A stretch of DNA of 55,201 bases from Methylobacterium amylolyticum (GTDB taxonomy: Bacteria; Pseudomonadota; Alphaproteobacteria; Rhizobiales; Beijerinckiaceae): assembly GCF_030700245.1 (NCBI RefSeq), contig NZ_JAUYZI010000040.1:1-55201 (forward strand), written 5' to 3'. The first letter of the stretch is position 1, and every line of letters begins with the position of its first letter. The translations under genes and the position numbers were made by a program. The notes under the pieces are model-generated. The model was not told where the DNA came from and made no database searches. It was given only the letters and a program-made list of their open reading frames with translations. Shown in pieces: positions 41,797-51,481 of the stretch.

Positions 41797-43539
41797 CTAT
41801 TGCGGCGGAGCGGGCGGCGGGAAATCGTCGCGCAGGACGCGGCGCAGCACCTTGCCGACGTTGGTCTTCGGCAGCGCCTCGTGCAGCATCACCGCCCGCG
41901 GCACCTTGTAGCCGGTGAGCTGGGTGCGGGCGTGGGCGCGCAGCACGTCGGTCGACACCTCGGGGTCCTTCAGCACGACGTGGGCGACCACCATCTCGCC
42001 GGTCTCGTCGCTCGGCGCCCCCACCACCGCGCATTCGAGCACGCCGGGATGGCCGGCCAGCACGTCCTCGACCTCGTTCGGGTAGACGTTGAAGCCGGAG
42101 ACGAGGATCATGTCCTTCATCCGGTCGACGATCCGGACCTGCCCGTCCGCCTCCATCACCGCGACGTCGCCGGTGCGGAAGTAGCCGTCGGCGGTGGTGG
42201 CCCGGGCCGTCTCGTCGGGCCGGTTCCAGTAGCCGCGCATCACCTGCGGTCCGACGACGCACAACTCGCCGGGCTCGCCCCGCGGCACGGGCTGTCCGTC
42301 CGCGCCGCGGATCGACACGACCGTCGAGGGCAGCGGGAAGCCGATCGTGCCCGAGAACGCCGTGAGGCCGCGCGGGTTGGCGCAGACCACCGGCGACGTC
42401 TCCGAGAGGCCGTAGCCCTCGATGATGGTGTTGCCGGTCAGCGCCTTCCAGCGCTCGGCCACCGCCCGCTGCACTGCCGTGCCGCCGCCGACCACGAAGT
42501 CGAGGGCGGAGAAGTCCACGCTCCCGATCTTCGGGTGGTTGATCAGCACGTTGAACAGGGTGTTGACGCCCATCAGGTGGGTGAAGCGGTGCTGGCTCAG
42601 CGTCTTCACGAAGCCGTCGCAGTCGCGCGGGTTCGGGATCAGCAGGCAGCAGCCGCCGCTGCGCATGAACTGGAAGAAGCAGGCGGTGAGCGCGAAGATG
42701 TGGTAGAGCGGCAGGGCCGTGACCACGCAGCGCCGCACGCTCGGGTCCTTCGACCCGAACCAGACCTGGGCCTGCTCGACGTTGGCCATGATGTTGCGGT
42801 GGCTCAGCATCGCCGCCTTGGCGATGCCCGTCGTACCCCCGGTATATTGCAGGAACGCCAGATCCTCCGGCTCCACCGCCACGGGCCGCGGCGCGCCGCG
42901 CGATCCCGCCCGCAGCGCGTCGTCGAGCCGGATCGCGAGGCCGGCGGGCAGGCTGTAGGGCGGGACCGCCTTGCGGACGCGGCGGCTGACGAGGTTGACG
43001 ATCCGGCCCTTGAGGCCGAGCCCGTCGCCGGGCCCGACGAGGACCACGCGCCGCAGCGCGATCTCGGGCAGCGCCTTGGCAACGGTGTGCGCGAAGTTCT
43101 CCAGGACGATCAGCACCTGCGCGCCGGAATCCTGGATCTGGGCGGCGAGCTCGCGCGGCGTGTAGAGCGGGTTGACGTTCACCACCGTGGCGCCGGCCCG
43201 GAGGATTCCGAAGATCGCCGCCGCGTAGGCCGGAACGTTCGGCAGCATGATCGCCACCCGGTCGCCCTTGGCGACCCCGTTCGCCTGAAGCCACCCCGCC
43301 AGCGCCAGGGCCGACCGGCCCATCGCGGCGTAGGTGATGTCGGAGCCGAAGCAGGTCACCGCCGGCCGGTCGGCGAAGTCCCGGATGCTGGCCTCGAACA
43401 GGTCGACCAGCGTGCCGAGGCCGGCCACGTCGATCTCCGCCGGCGTGCCGGGTGGGTAGGACGCGAGCCAGGGGCGCTCCGGCGGGCCGTCGCCGGACAG
43501 GCGCGCGGCCGGACCGGGCTCGATCACGCGCGACTCCAT
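41797..43539 (-). CDS. Long-chain fatty acid-CoA ligase family protein
   Basis: A 580-residue AMP-forming acyl-CoA synthetase activating fatty acids with ATP and CoA. Adenylation motifs: QYTGGTTGIAKAAMLSHRN (P-loop-like A3), GYGLSETSP (A5), YFRTGDVAVMEADGQVRIVD (A7/A8 hinge) and LPKTNVGKVLRRVLRDD, with the catalytic lysine, near the C-terminus. The sequence is closest in style to FadD; a paralogue with another chain-length preference is possible. ATG start at MESRVIE. Confidence 0.9.
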   Translation of the reverse strand: MESRVIEPGPAARLSGDGPPERPWLASYPPGTPAEIDVAGLGTLVDLFEASIRDFADRPAVTCFGSDITYAAMGRSALALAGWLQANGVAKGDRVAIMLPNVPAYAAAIFGILRAGATVVNVNPLYTPRELAAQIQDSGAQVLIVLENFAHTVAKALPEIALRRVVLVGPGDGLGLKGRIVNLVSRRVRKAVPPYSLPAGLAIRLDDALRAGSRGAPRPVAVEPEDLAFLQYTGGTTGIAKAAMLSHRNIMANVEQAQVWFGSKDPSVRRCVVTALPLYHIFALTACFFQFMRSGGCCLLIPNPRDCDGFVKTLSQHRFTHLMGVNTLFNVLINHPKIGSVDFSALDFVVGGGTAVQRAVAERWKALTGNTIIEGYGLSETSPVVCANPRGLTAFSGTIGFPLPSTVVSIRGADGQPVPRGEPGELCVVGPQVMRGYWNRPDETARATTADGYFRTGDVAVMEADGQVRIVDRMKDMILVSGFNVYPNEVEDVLAGHPGVLECAVVGAPSDETGEMVVAHVVLKDPEVSTDVLRAHARTQLTGYKVPRAVMLHEALPKTNVGKVLRRVLRDDFPPPAPPQ

Positions 43540-43683
43540 ACCGTTCCTCCCGCGGGCGCGGACTGTGCCGCCGCGTCCCGTCCCCTTACGCGACCGGTCC
43601 CGAGTGTGCGGGAACGGGCGGCCTTCGGCAAGGCGACCTTCGGCAAGGCTGTCTCGGTCAGGCGACCTGCGGCGAGACGCGCC

Positions 43684-44424
43684 TCAGCGGGGATCGCGCC
43701 GGCCGCGCAGGGCCGCGTGCGGCAGGGCGGCGAGGACGAGCAGGCCGGCGGCGAGCCCGGCCTCCGCCGGCGTCATCGCCCGGGCCGGCCAGGGCCCAAA
43801 GCCGAGGCCGCGGGCGAGGCCGAGGACCGCGGCGCCGAACCACAGGGCGAGGAAGGCCAGGGCCGCCGGCCACAGGCGCGCGAGGCGCGGACGCAGGCCG
43901 CGGTTGGCGGCGACCGCGAACACGCCGACCGTGCCGCCGAACAGGGCCGCCGCAACCCCGGCCCCCATGCCGTAGGCGAGCCACAGCGGCGTGCCGTTGA
44001 GGAAGGCCATGCTGCCGGTGGCGAAGCCGCCGCGCAGCACCGCGCCGCCGAAGGTCGGGTACAGGCCGGCGAGGCCGAGCACGACGATCCCGAGGGCGCA
44101 GAACGCCGCCCGGCGCGGGATCGAGGCCGGGCCGGGCCCCGCGGCGACGGCCACCAGCCGGGCGATCCCGTAGACCAGGGCGAAGGCGAAGAGCGGGTAG
44201 CGATCGAGGAAGAAGCCGTAGGCCAGGGGCTCGACGGCCTCGGGCAGGCCGGACCGCCGGCTGAGGCCGGTCGCCGCGACGACGGCGAGCGCCGCCAGCG
44301 TCGCGAGGACGGGCGTGACCGCCGCCAGCGAGGTCGAGGGTCGCGTCGCGGACCGGGCCGGCGGGACCGCGAGGGTGCCCGCGCCGGTGGTGTCGAGGAA
44401 CGTGTCGGGACGAGCGGCGCGCAT
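43684..44424 (-). CDS. Hypothetical multi-pass membrane protein
   Basis: A 246-residue protein with about six hydrophobic segments (for example VLATLAALAVVAATGL, FALVYGIARLVAVAAG, AAFCALGIVVLGLAGLY, WLAYGMGAGVAAALFGGTVG, LAFLALWFGAAVLGLARGL, LAAGLLVLAALPHAAL). The N-terminus, about 35 residues, is soluble. No family recognised. It sits between the acyl-CoA ligase and pepA genes on the same strand, 109 bp after the pepA stop. Codon use looks like that of its neighbours. Confidence 0.65.
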   Translation of the reverse strand: MRAARPDTFLDTTGAGTLAVPPARSATRPSTSLAAVTPVLATLAALAVVAATGLSRRSGLPEAVEPLAYGFFLDRYPLFAFALVYGIARLVAVAAGPGPASIPRRAAFCALGIVVLGLAGLYPTFGGAVLRGGFATGSMAFLNGTPLWLAYGMGAGVAAALFGGTVGVFAVAANRGLRPRLARLWPAALAFLALWFGAAVLGLARGLGFGPWPARAMTPAEAGLAAGLLVLAALPHAALRGRRDPR

Positions 44425-44492
44425 TCTCTAAGCCCTGGGCGGTCGAGCGGCTCGCGAAGGCGGTCGGGATTGCCCGTGCCACCCGTACACGT

Positions 44493-44520
44493 CATCCCTC
44501 CCCCGCAGAGGGGAGAGGGA
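44493..44520. repeat. Partial family C repeat (single arm)
   Basis: Only the ccctcccccgcagagggg arm and the following agaggga of family C are present, 14 bp past the pepA stop. The other arm and loop are missing, so it is probably a decayed copy or a minimal hairpin. Confidence 0.5.
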
Positions 44521-44533
44521 TATTGCCCGTACC

Positions 44534-46042
44534 CTATCGGCCCGCCGACCGCGCCTCGTAGTGGTCCCGCACCAGCCGGTCGAGGAGCCGCACGCCCCAG
44601 CCCGCCCCCCAGGAGCGGTTGATCTCGCTGGCGTTCGACGACATCGCCACGCCCGCGATGTCGAGATGGGCCCACGGCACCTCCTCGACGAAGCGCTTGA
44701 TGAACGAGGCCGCGGTGGCGGCGCCGCCGTGGCGGCCGCCGGTGTTCTTCATGTCGGCGAACTTCGAGTCGATCGCCTTGTCGTAGGCGGGGATCAGCGG
44801 CATCCGCCAGACCTTCTCGCCGGTGGCCTCGCCGGCCGCCGCGAGGTTGCCCGCCAGGGCGTCGTCGTTCGAGAACATCCCGGCGATGTCCTGGCCGAGC
44901 GCGACGATGATCGCGCCGGTCAGCGTCGCGAGGTCGACGATCAGCTTCGGCTTGGCGCTGCGGACCACGTGGGTGATCACGTCGGCGAGCACGAGGCGGC
45001 CTTCCGCGTCGGTGTTGATCACCTCGATCGTCTGGCCGGACAGGGAGGTGAGGATGTCGGAGGGGCGGTAGGCGCCGCCGTCCGGCATGTTCTCGACGAT
45101 GCCGATGGCGCCGACGACGTTGCACCGGGCCTTGCGCGAGGCCAGCGCGTGGAGCGCGCCGACCACGGCCGCGGCGCCGCCCATGTCGCCCTTCATGTCC
45201 TCCATGCCGCCGCCGGGCTTGATCGACACGCCGCCGGAATCGAACACCACGCCCTTGCCGACGAAGGCGAGCGGCGCCTCGCCGGCGGGGCCGCCGTTCC
45301 AGCGCATCAGCACGATCCGCGGCTCGCGGACCGAGCCCTGGGCGACGGCGAGCAGCGCGCCCATGCCGAGTGCGCGCATCCGGCCGGGCTCCAGCACCTC
45401 GACCTCGACGCCGAGCCGCGTCAGCTCGGAGGCGCGCCGGGCGAACTCCTCCGGGAAGAGCACGTTCGGCGGCTCGTTGACGAGGTCGCGGGCGAGGATC
45501 ACGCCCTCGGCGAGCGTCCGGGCGCCCTCGCCCTCGCGCCCGCCGCCCGCGGCGTCGGCGAGCAGCAGGGTCAGGGCGGTGCCGGCCTTGTCCTCGGCGT
45601 CGGGCTTCTTCTTGGTCTTGTAGCGCTCGAAGGCGTAGGCCCGCAGCCGCGCGCCCAGCGCGAAGGCGCCGGCCTGCGCGGCCGTCGCGGCGGTGCCCGG
45701 CCAGTCCAGCACGACGCGGGCGCTGCGCCCGGAGAGCTTGCCGGCGGTGAAGCCGCCGAGCACCGTCCAGTCGAGGGTGGAGCGGTCCTTCTCGCTGCCG
45801 AGCCCGATCACCACGAGACGGTCGGCGGAGACGCCCGCGGGCGCGGGCAGGCTGAGCGCGCTCAGCGAGCGGCCCTTGAACTTCTCCGAGGCGGCGGCCC
45901 GGGCCACGAGATCGGCACCCGCCCCGCCGAGCGCGTCGCGGGCGGCGCCGCCCAGGGCGAGGTCGTCGCCGACGAACACCACGAGGTCGCCGGTTCCCGC
46001 CTGCCCCAGGGGCCCGAAACCGATGTCGATACCGTCCGCCAT
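44534..46042 (-). CDS. pepA: Leucyl aminopeptidase
   Basis: A 502-residue M17 aminopeptidase removing N-terminal residues from peptides, with two metal ions. The N-terminal Macro-like domain has VVFVGDDLALGGAARDALGG. The catalytic domain has GKGVVFDSGGVSIKPGGGME (metal-binding Lys and Asp), NTDAEGRLVLAD (metal ligands) and DLATLTGAIIVALG. Start chosen at ATG 46042 (M-A-D-G-I-D); more upstream codons add a non-conserved stretch. It is divergent from lptF, an arrangement common in alphaproteobacteria. Confidence 0.96.
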   Translation of the reverse strand: MADGIDIGFGPLGQAGTGDLVVFVGDDLALGGAARDALGGAGADLVARAAASEKFKGRSLSALSLPAPAGVSADRLVVIGLGSEKDRSTLDWTVLGGFTAGKLSGRSARVVLDWPGTAATAAQAGAFALGARLRAYAFERYKTKKKPDAEDKAGTALTLLLADAAGGGREGEGARTLAEGVILARDLVNEPPNVLFPEEFARRASELTRLGVEVEVLEPGRMRALGMGALLAVAQGSVREPRIVLMRWNGGPAGEAPLAFVGKGVVFDSGGVSIKPGGGMEDMKGDMGGAAAVVGALHALASRKARCNVVGAIGIVENMPDGGAYRPSDILTSLSGQTIEVINTDAEGRLVLADVITHVVRSAKPKLIVDLATLTGAIIVALGQDIAGMFSNDDALAGNLAAAGEATGEKVWRMPLIPAYDKAIDSKFADMKNTGGRHGGAATAASFIKRFVEEVPWAHLDIAGVAMSSNASEINRSWGAGWGVRLLDRLVRDHYEARSAGR

Positions 46043-46215
46043 TCCCGCCGTCCTGACCGCCGTCTTCGAGCCCGCGCGCTGCCGCGATGCGCAATCCGCC
46101 CTGTGTAGCCGCTGAGCCGGAGAACGCAACGCGACGCGGCAGCCCTCGAATCGCCCCACTTGTCCCCTTCCTCGCCGCCTCCACGGATCGAGCGCGGTGA
46201 CGGGCCGGCGGGCCG

Positions 46216-47376
46216 ATGAGGCAGATCGAGCGCTACATCTTCCGCATCGCGCTGGGCGCGAGCCTCGCCTGCCTCGTCGGCCTCACCGGCACGATCTGGG
46301 TGACGCAGGCCCTGCGCGAGCTCGACCTCGTCACCGCCAAGGGGCAGACGCTCGTCGTCTTCCTGTTCGTCACCGCCCTGTCGCTGCCGACGCTGGTGGT
46401 GGTGATCGCCCCGGTGGCGCTGTTCATCGGCACGATCTACGCGCTGAACAAGCTCAACGGCGATTCCGAGCTGATCGTCATGGCGGCCGCCGGCATGCCG
46501 CCGCGCGCCCTGCTGCGCCCGTTCCTGACGCTCGCCCTGATGGTGAGCGTCCTCGTCGGCTTCCTCGTCGTCGCGGTGATGCCCGCGAGCTTCCAGGAGC
46601 TGCGCGACGTGATCACCCGGGTGCGCGGCGACTTCATCGCGAACGTCGTCAAGGAGGGGCAGTTCACCCAGCTCGACAACGGCATCACCTTCCACTTCCG
46701 CGAGCGCGGGGCCGGCGGCACCCTCGACGGGCTGTTCATCCAGGACCGGCGCGAGGCCGGCAAGACCAAGGTCTACCTCGCCGAGCGCGGCAACGCGGTG
46801 GACGTCGACGGCCAGAGCTACCTGATCCTTGAGCGCGGCAGCGTGCTCCAGCAGCAGAAGGACTCGCGCGATTCCTCGATCCTGACCTTCGAGCGCTACA
46901 CGATCGATCTGGCCGCCTTCGCGCCGCCGGATTCCGACACGATCTACAAGCCGCGCGAGCGCTCGACGGCGCAGCTCCTGTTCCCGGACCGGAGCGAGGG
47001 CTACTACCAGATCCAGAAGGGCCGCTTCCGGGCCGAGCTGCACGACCGGCTGTCGGCGTGGCTCTATCCCATCGCCCTGGTGTTCATCGCCTTCGCCGCG
47101 CTCGGCGACCCGCGCACCACCCGGCAGGGCCGCGGCGTGGCGATCGGGGCCGCGATCCTCGCGGTGGTCGCCCTGCGCATCGCCGGCTTCGCCGCGGTGA
47201 GCGCGGCCGCGCGCAGCCCCGGCGCCGTGGCCGCGGTCTACGCCGTGCCGCTCGCCGCCATCGGCCTGTCGAGCCTGCTGATCTTCCAGGGCGCGCGGGT
47301 GCGGGCGTTCAACGCGCGGGTCGCTCGCGCCCTGCGGCGCCCGCCGGGCGGCCCCAACCTCGCGCCGGCCCGGTAA
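46216..47376 (+). CDS. lptF: LPS export ABC transporter permease LptF
   Basis: A 386-residue inner-membrane subunit of the LptB2FG transporter that extracts lipopolysaccharide from the inner membrane. The family opening RQIERYIFRIALGASLACLV is followed by membrane helices 1-3 and NGDSELIVMAAAGMPPRALL, the coupling helix contacting LptB. A periplasmic beta-jellyroll lies at about 135-260 and three further helices follow (LYPIALVFIAFAALGDPR). ATG start. 8 bp separate it from lptG. Confidence 0.94.
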   Translation: MRQIERYIFRIALGASLACLVGLTGTIWVTQALRELDLVTAKGQTLVVFLFVTALSLPTLVVVIAPVALFIGTIYALNKLNGDSELIVMAAAGMPPRALLRPFLTLALMVSVLVGFLVVAVMPASFQELRDVITRVRGDFIANVVKEGQFTQLDNGITFHFRERGAGGTLDGLFIQDRREAGKTKVYLAERGNAVDVDGQSYLILERGSVLQQQKDSRDSSILTFERYTIDLAAFAPPDSDTIYKPRERSTAQLLFPDRSEGYYQIQKGRFRAELHDRLSAWLYPIALVFIAFAALGDPRTTRQGRGVAIGAAILAVVALRIAGFAAVSAAARSPGAVAAVYAVPLAAIGLSSLLIFQGARVRAFNARVARALRRPPGGPNLAPAR

Positions 47377-47384
47377 CCCGTCGG

Positions 47385-48473
47385 ATGCTGATCGGACCGA
47401 CCCTCGGACGGTACTTCGCGGCCCGGTTCGTCCGGACCGTGCTCGGCGTGTTCATCACCGTGTTCGCCCTCGTCTACACCCTCGACTTCGTCGAGCTGCT
47501 GCGGCGGGCGGGCGAGGCCGAGGGCGCCTCCCCGGGCCTGATGGCGCAGCTCTCCCTCTACCGCACCCCGGCGGTGGCGGAGGGGGTGCTGCCGTTCGCG
47601 GTGCTGTTCGGCTCGATGGCGGCGCTGCTCCAGCTCTCGCGCAAGCTCGAACTGGTGGTGGCGCGGGCGGCCGGCATCTCGGCGTGGCAATTCCTCCAGC
47701 CCGGGATCTTCGTGGCGCTGGCGCTGGGGGCGGTGACGGTCGGGATCTACAACCCGGTCTCGGCGCTCCTGAAGCAGCGCTCCACCGAGATCGAGGCCAG
47801 GATCTTCGCGCGCGCGACGAAAGCCGCGTCCGGCAAGGACCTGTGGATCCGCCAGAGGGGGCTCGACGGCGAGGCGATCATCCGCGCCGAGACCGCGGTC
47901 GAGGGCACGACCCAGCTCGCGGGGGTCTCGGTGTTCACCTTCGACGAGGCGGGCCGGTTCGCCGCGCAGATCGTGGCCGCCACCGCCACCCTGCACGACG
48001 GCTACTGGGAACTCGCCGACGCGCGGCTGCTGCGCCCGGACGAGCCGCCGGAGGCCTACGACACCTACCTGATCGCCTCGAATCTCGACCCGGGGCAGGT
48101 GCGCCAGCGCTTCACCCCGCCGGAATCTGTGCCCTTCTGGCAACTCCCGGCGACCATCGCGCGGACGGAGCGGGCCGGGCTGGATGCCACCCGCTACCGC
48201 CTCCAGTACGATGTCCTGTGGGCGAGGCCGATTCTGTTCGTGGCTATGGTTATCGTGGCGGCAACCGTTTCCTTACGGTTCTTCCGCTTTGGTGGCGTCG
48301 GTAAACTCGTCCTCGGCGGCGTCGCGGCGGGCTTCGCCCTCTACGTCGTCCGTCAGGTCATGGAGGGCCTCGGCGCCTCCGGGCTCGTGGCCGCGCCGGT
48401 GGCGGCGTGGTTCCCGGCCGTGGTAGGGAGTCTTCTCGGTACGCTCACGCTTCTGTACCAGGAAGACGGCTGA
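47385..48473 (+). CDS. lptG: LPS export ABC transporter permease LptG
   Basis: A 362-residue partner of LptF. It has the opening TLGRYFAARFVRTVLGVFIT, the coupling helix SRKLELVVARAAGISAWQFL, a periplasmic domain at about 125-265, and the C-terminal helices RPILFVAMVIVAATVSLRFF and VLGGVAAGFALYVVRQVME. Together with LptF it forms the channel that feeds LPS to LptC-LptA-LptD. Start at ATG 47385. Confidence 0.94.
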   Translation: MLIGPTLGRYFAARFVRTVLGVFITVFALVYTLDFVELLRRAGEAEGASPGLMAQLSLYRTPAVAEGVLPFAVLFGSMAALLQLSRKLELVVARAAGISAWQFLQPGIFVALALGAVTVGIYNPVSALLKQRSTEIEARIFARATKAASGKDLWIRQRGLDGEAIIRAETAVEGTTQLAGVSVFTFDEAGRFAAQIVAATATLHDGYWELADARLLRPDEPPEAYDTYLIASNLDPGQVRQRFTPPESVPFWQLPATIARTERAGLDATRYRLQYDVLWARPILFVAMVIVAATVSLRFFRFGGVGKLVLGGVAAGFALYVVRQVMEGLGASGLVAAPVAAWFPAVVGSLLGTLTLLYQEDG

Positions 48474-48536
48474 GGCCGCGGCCCCACGGGGGACGGGAGA
48501 CGGGTTTGAGGGTCGTGGCGGGACACGTCACAGGGG

Positions 48537-51125
48537 TTGGGACGCGCGTTGCGTAAGGTCGCCGACATCCTGCGGAGCGCCGGGCTCGCGGCTGCTCTGA
48601 CGCTCGCCCTGCCGCTGGCGGGCGGCGTCGGCGCGGGTGCGCAGGGCCTGCCCACGGTCACGGCCAAGCCCGGCGAGAAGCTGCTCGTCGAGGCCGACGA
48701 GCTGATCTACGACAACGACCGCAACACCGTCACCGCCCGCGGCAACGCCGAGCTGCATTACGGCCCGCGCACCCTCCAGGCCGACCGGGTCCGCTACGAC
48801 CGCGGCACCGGCCGCGTCTTCGCCGAGGGCAACGTCCGCCTCACCGAGGCCGACGGCGGCGTGGTGACCGGCGCGCGGATGGAGCTGACCGACGATTTCA
48901 AGACCGGCTTCATCGACCAGCTCCGCGTCCAGCAGACGGTGGAGCGCCGCGGCGAGACGGTCCGCACCCGCTTCTCGGCGCCCCGGGCCGAGCGCGTCGG
49001 CGGCGAGCAGACGAGCTTCGACTACGGCAGCTACACCGCCTGCGAGCCGTGCAAGAATGCGCCGGAGACGCCGCCGCTCTGGCAGATCCGCGCGCAGAAG
49101 ATCATCCACAACAACGAGACCCACACGGTCTACTTCGAGGAATCGACCCTGGAGGTCGCCGGGATCCCGGTGGCCTACCTGCCCTATTTCGAGGCGCCCG
49201 ACCCGACGGTGCGGCGCAAGACCGGCTTCCTGACCCCGCGCTTCGTCTCCTCGACGCCGCTCGGGCGGGGCGTGTCGCTGCCCTACTTCGTCGACCTCGC
49301 GCCGAACTACGACCTGACCCTGACGCCGACCCTGCTCAGCCGCCAGGGCCTGCTCGCCCAGGCCGAGTTCCGGCACCGGCTCGACACCGGCTTCTACAAC
49401 ATCCGCCTGTCGGGCATCTCGCAGACCACGCCCTCGGCGTTCCTGCCGAGCCCGCTCGGGGCGGGCGAGCGCGACTTCCGCGGCTCGGTCGAGAGCCAGG
49501 GCCGCTTCTACATCAACGACCGCTGGCGCACCGGCTGGGACCTCGTCGGCGTCACCGACAAGTGGTTCCTCGACAACTACCGGATCCGCAACCAGACGAT
49601 CACCACGGACTATTTCCGCGAGGCCGTCTCGACCGCCTACCTCACCGGCCAGGGCGACCGCTCGTGGTTCGACATGCGGGCCTTCTACTTCAAGGGCCTG
49701 TCGAGCTTCGACTGGCAGAAGCAGCAGCCGATCGTCGCCCCGGTGATCGACTACGACAAGCGCGTCAACGGGCCGCCGGAGATCGGCGGCGAGGTCCGGT
49801 TCCAGGGCAACATCACCAGCCTGACCCGCGAGACCACCCAGTACCAGGGCCTGCCGCGGACCGCCTCGTACCTGTTCTCGCCCTCCGTCAACGGCGTGAG
49901 CTTCCCGCTCTACCAGACCTGCACCGTGTTCGCCCGCGGCACCTGCCTGATCCAGGGCCTGGCCGGGACCGACACCCGCGCCTCGGCGCAGCTCTCCTGG
50001 CGGCGCAGCTTCATCGACGACTGGGGTCAGAAGTTCACGCCGTTCGCGTCGCTGCGCCTCGACGCGTTCTTCGTGAACCCGAGCCTGTCGGGTTACCAGA
50101 ACGAGCTCGCCCCCGCGGTCGCCAAGATCGACGACGGCTTCGCGGGCCGGGTGATGCCCACCGTCGGCCTCGACTACCGCTACCCGTTCGTGGCCAATTT
50201 CGGCGGGCTCGGCGTCCACACCCTGGAGCCGATCGGGCAGGTACTGGTGCGCCCCTCCGAGACCCGGATCGGCCGCCTGCCCAACGAGGACGCGCAGAGC
50301 CTCGTCTTCGACGACACCTCGCTGTTCGAGTGGGACAAGTTCTCGGGCTACGACCGGGTGGAGGGCGGCGTGCGCACCAATCTCGGCGCGCAGTACTCGG
50401 TGGTGACGCCCTCGGGCTGGTACACCAACATCCTGTTCGGGGAGTCGATCCAGCTCGCCGGCGTCAACTCGTTCCGCCGCGGCGACCTCGCCAACACGGG
50501 CCTCGAGTCGGGGCTGGAGACCCGGCGCTCGGACTTCGTCGGGCGGTTCCAGGTCTCGCCGAACCAGAACATCACCTTCATCAGCCGGGCACGGTTCGAC
50601 CAGTCGAACTTCCACGTCGCCCGCTTCGAGACCGGCGTGACCGCCCGCTTCGCGCCGTTCGCGCCGCTGTCACTGTCGGCCTTCTACTCGTACTACGAGG
50701 CCCAGCCGCTGCTCGGCTACAGCCGCTACCGCGAGGGCATCACCGCCTCGGCGACCTACAACATCACCCCGAACTGGTTCGTGTCGGGCTCGGTGCTCGT
50801 CGACCTCACGCACTACCTCGACGTGCGCAACACCTACAACGACGCGCTGACGAGCTACATCGCCAACCCGATCGGCGCGGTGCCGCTCTACCAGAATCCC
50901 GGCCGGTTCTACGTGGCCGGGGCGAGCTTCGGCGGCGGCTACCAGGACGAGTGCACCACGGTCTCGGTGAACTACATCAACTCGCCGATCGCCACCGCGA
51001 CCGGCGTGCGCGAGCGCAACCAGACCGTGCTCCTGCGCGTCGAGCTAAAGACGCTCGGCGAGGCGGATCTGCGCCAGAACGTCGGCACCGCCACGACCTC
51101 CGACGGCATCGCCTCGGCCCGCTAG
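48537..51125 (+). CDS. lptD: LPS assembly protein LptD
   Basis: An 862-residue outer-membrane LPS translocon barrel. A signal peptide (AGLAAALTLALPLAGGVGAGAQ) is followed by the OstA/LptA-like beta-taco (LLVEADELIYDNDRNTVTAR, AEGNVRLTEADGGVV), a CEPCKN pair, and the barrel (from about 250: FLTPRFVSSTPLGRGVSLPY). Extra Cys residues near 461, 468 and 803 may form the interdomain disulfides known for LptD. Start is TTG at 48537; another TTG four codons on is possible. Follows lptG by 63 bp. Confidence 0.94.
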   Translation: MGRALRKVADILRSAGLAAALTLALPLAGGVGAGAQGLPTVTAKPGEKLLVEADELIYDNDRNTVTARGNAELHYGPRTLQADRVRYDRGTGRVFAEGNVRLTEADGGVVTGARMELTDDFKTGFIDQLRVQQTVERRGETVRTRFSAPRAERVGGEQTSFDYGSYTACEPCKNAPETPPLWQIRAQKIIHNNETHTVYFEESTLEVAGIPVAYLPYFEAPDPTVRRKTGFLTPRFVSSTPLGRGVSLPYFVDLAPNYDLTLTPTLLSRQGLLAQAEFRHRLDTGFYNIRLSGISQTTPSAFLPSPLGAGERDFRGSVESQGRFYINDRWRTGWDLVGVTDKWFLDNYRIRNQTITTDYFREAVSTAYLTGQGDRSWFDMRAFYFKGLSSFDWQKQQPIVAPVIDYDKRVNGPPEIGGEVRFQGNITSLTRETTQYQGLPRTASYLFSPSVNGVSFPLYQTCTVFARGTCLIQGLAGTDTRASAQLSWRRSFIDDWGQKFTPFASLRLDAFFVNPSLSGYQNELAPAVAKIDDGFAGRVMPTVGLDYRYPFVANFGGLGVHTLEPIGQVLVRPSETRIGRLPNEDAQSLVFDDTSLFEWDKFSGYDRVEGGVRTNLGAQYSVVTPSGWYTNILFGESIQLAGVNSFRRGDLANTGLESGLETRRSDFVGRFQVSPNQNITFISRARFDQSNFHVARFETGVTARFAPFAPLSLSAFYSYYEAQPLLGYSRYREGITASATYNITPNWFVSGSVLVDLTHYLDVRNTYNDALTSYIANPIGAVPLYQNPGRFYVAGASFGGGYQDECTTVSVNYINSPIATATGVRERNQTVLLRVELKTLGEADLRQNVGTATTSDGIASAR

Positions 51126-51424
51126 AGCGCTCTCCGCCGAAGTGGATGCCGGTTCGACGACAGAGCGCGTCGAAACAGACGGCTGGCGCCGTGCACGATC
51201 GCAACGCGCAAAGTACACGACAGTCCGGGGTGCAGCCCCGCGGATCCCATCAGACCCCTCATCCTGAGGTGCCGGATCGAAGCGGAGGCCTCGAAGGAGC
51301 CCTCCAGCCAGCCGCGCGATCCCTGGAGTCCTCCTTCGAGGCCGCTCCGCGGCACCTCAGGATGAGGAACAGGGTCGGATGCGCCGCCCGGCACGCACCG
51401 TCGTGTACCGTGCCCAACGGGATC
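51124..51424. repeat. Family B palindrome copy 3 with gcgctctccgccgaagtgg element
   Basis: agcgctctccgccgaagtgg begins 2 bp after the lptD stop and is shared with 24599. The family B palindrome runs from 51197 (gatcgcaacgcgcaaagtac) to 51424 (complement, ending caacgggatc). Its inner arms are cctcatcctgaggtgcc at 51257 and its complement ending at 51367. The whole gap 51126-51481 holds no gene; surA is commonly found here in related gene orders. Confidence 0.8.
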
Positions 51425-51481
51425 AAGAACGGCTCTCGGTTTTTTCGGACGGTCCCGCCGGGCACGCGCTATAGGGGCGGC

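Noticed and set aside
43622..43648. Tandem ccttcggcaagg repeat (two copies, 15-bp period) upstream of the acyl-CoA ligase gene
   Set aside because: Only two short units; no evidence of function or expansion.
40870..44622. Plus-strand open frame of 1250 codons across msrP, the acyl-CoA ligase and the membrane protein
   Set aside because: It crosses three well-supported minus-strand genes and their gaps; its composition is that of an antisense frame.
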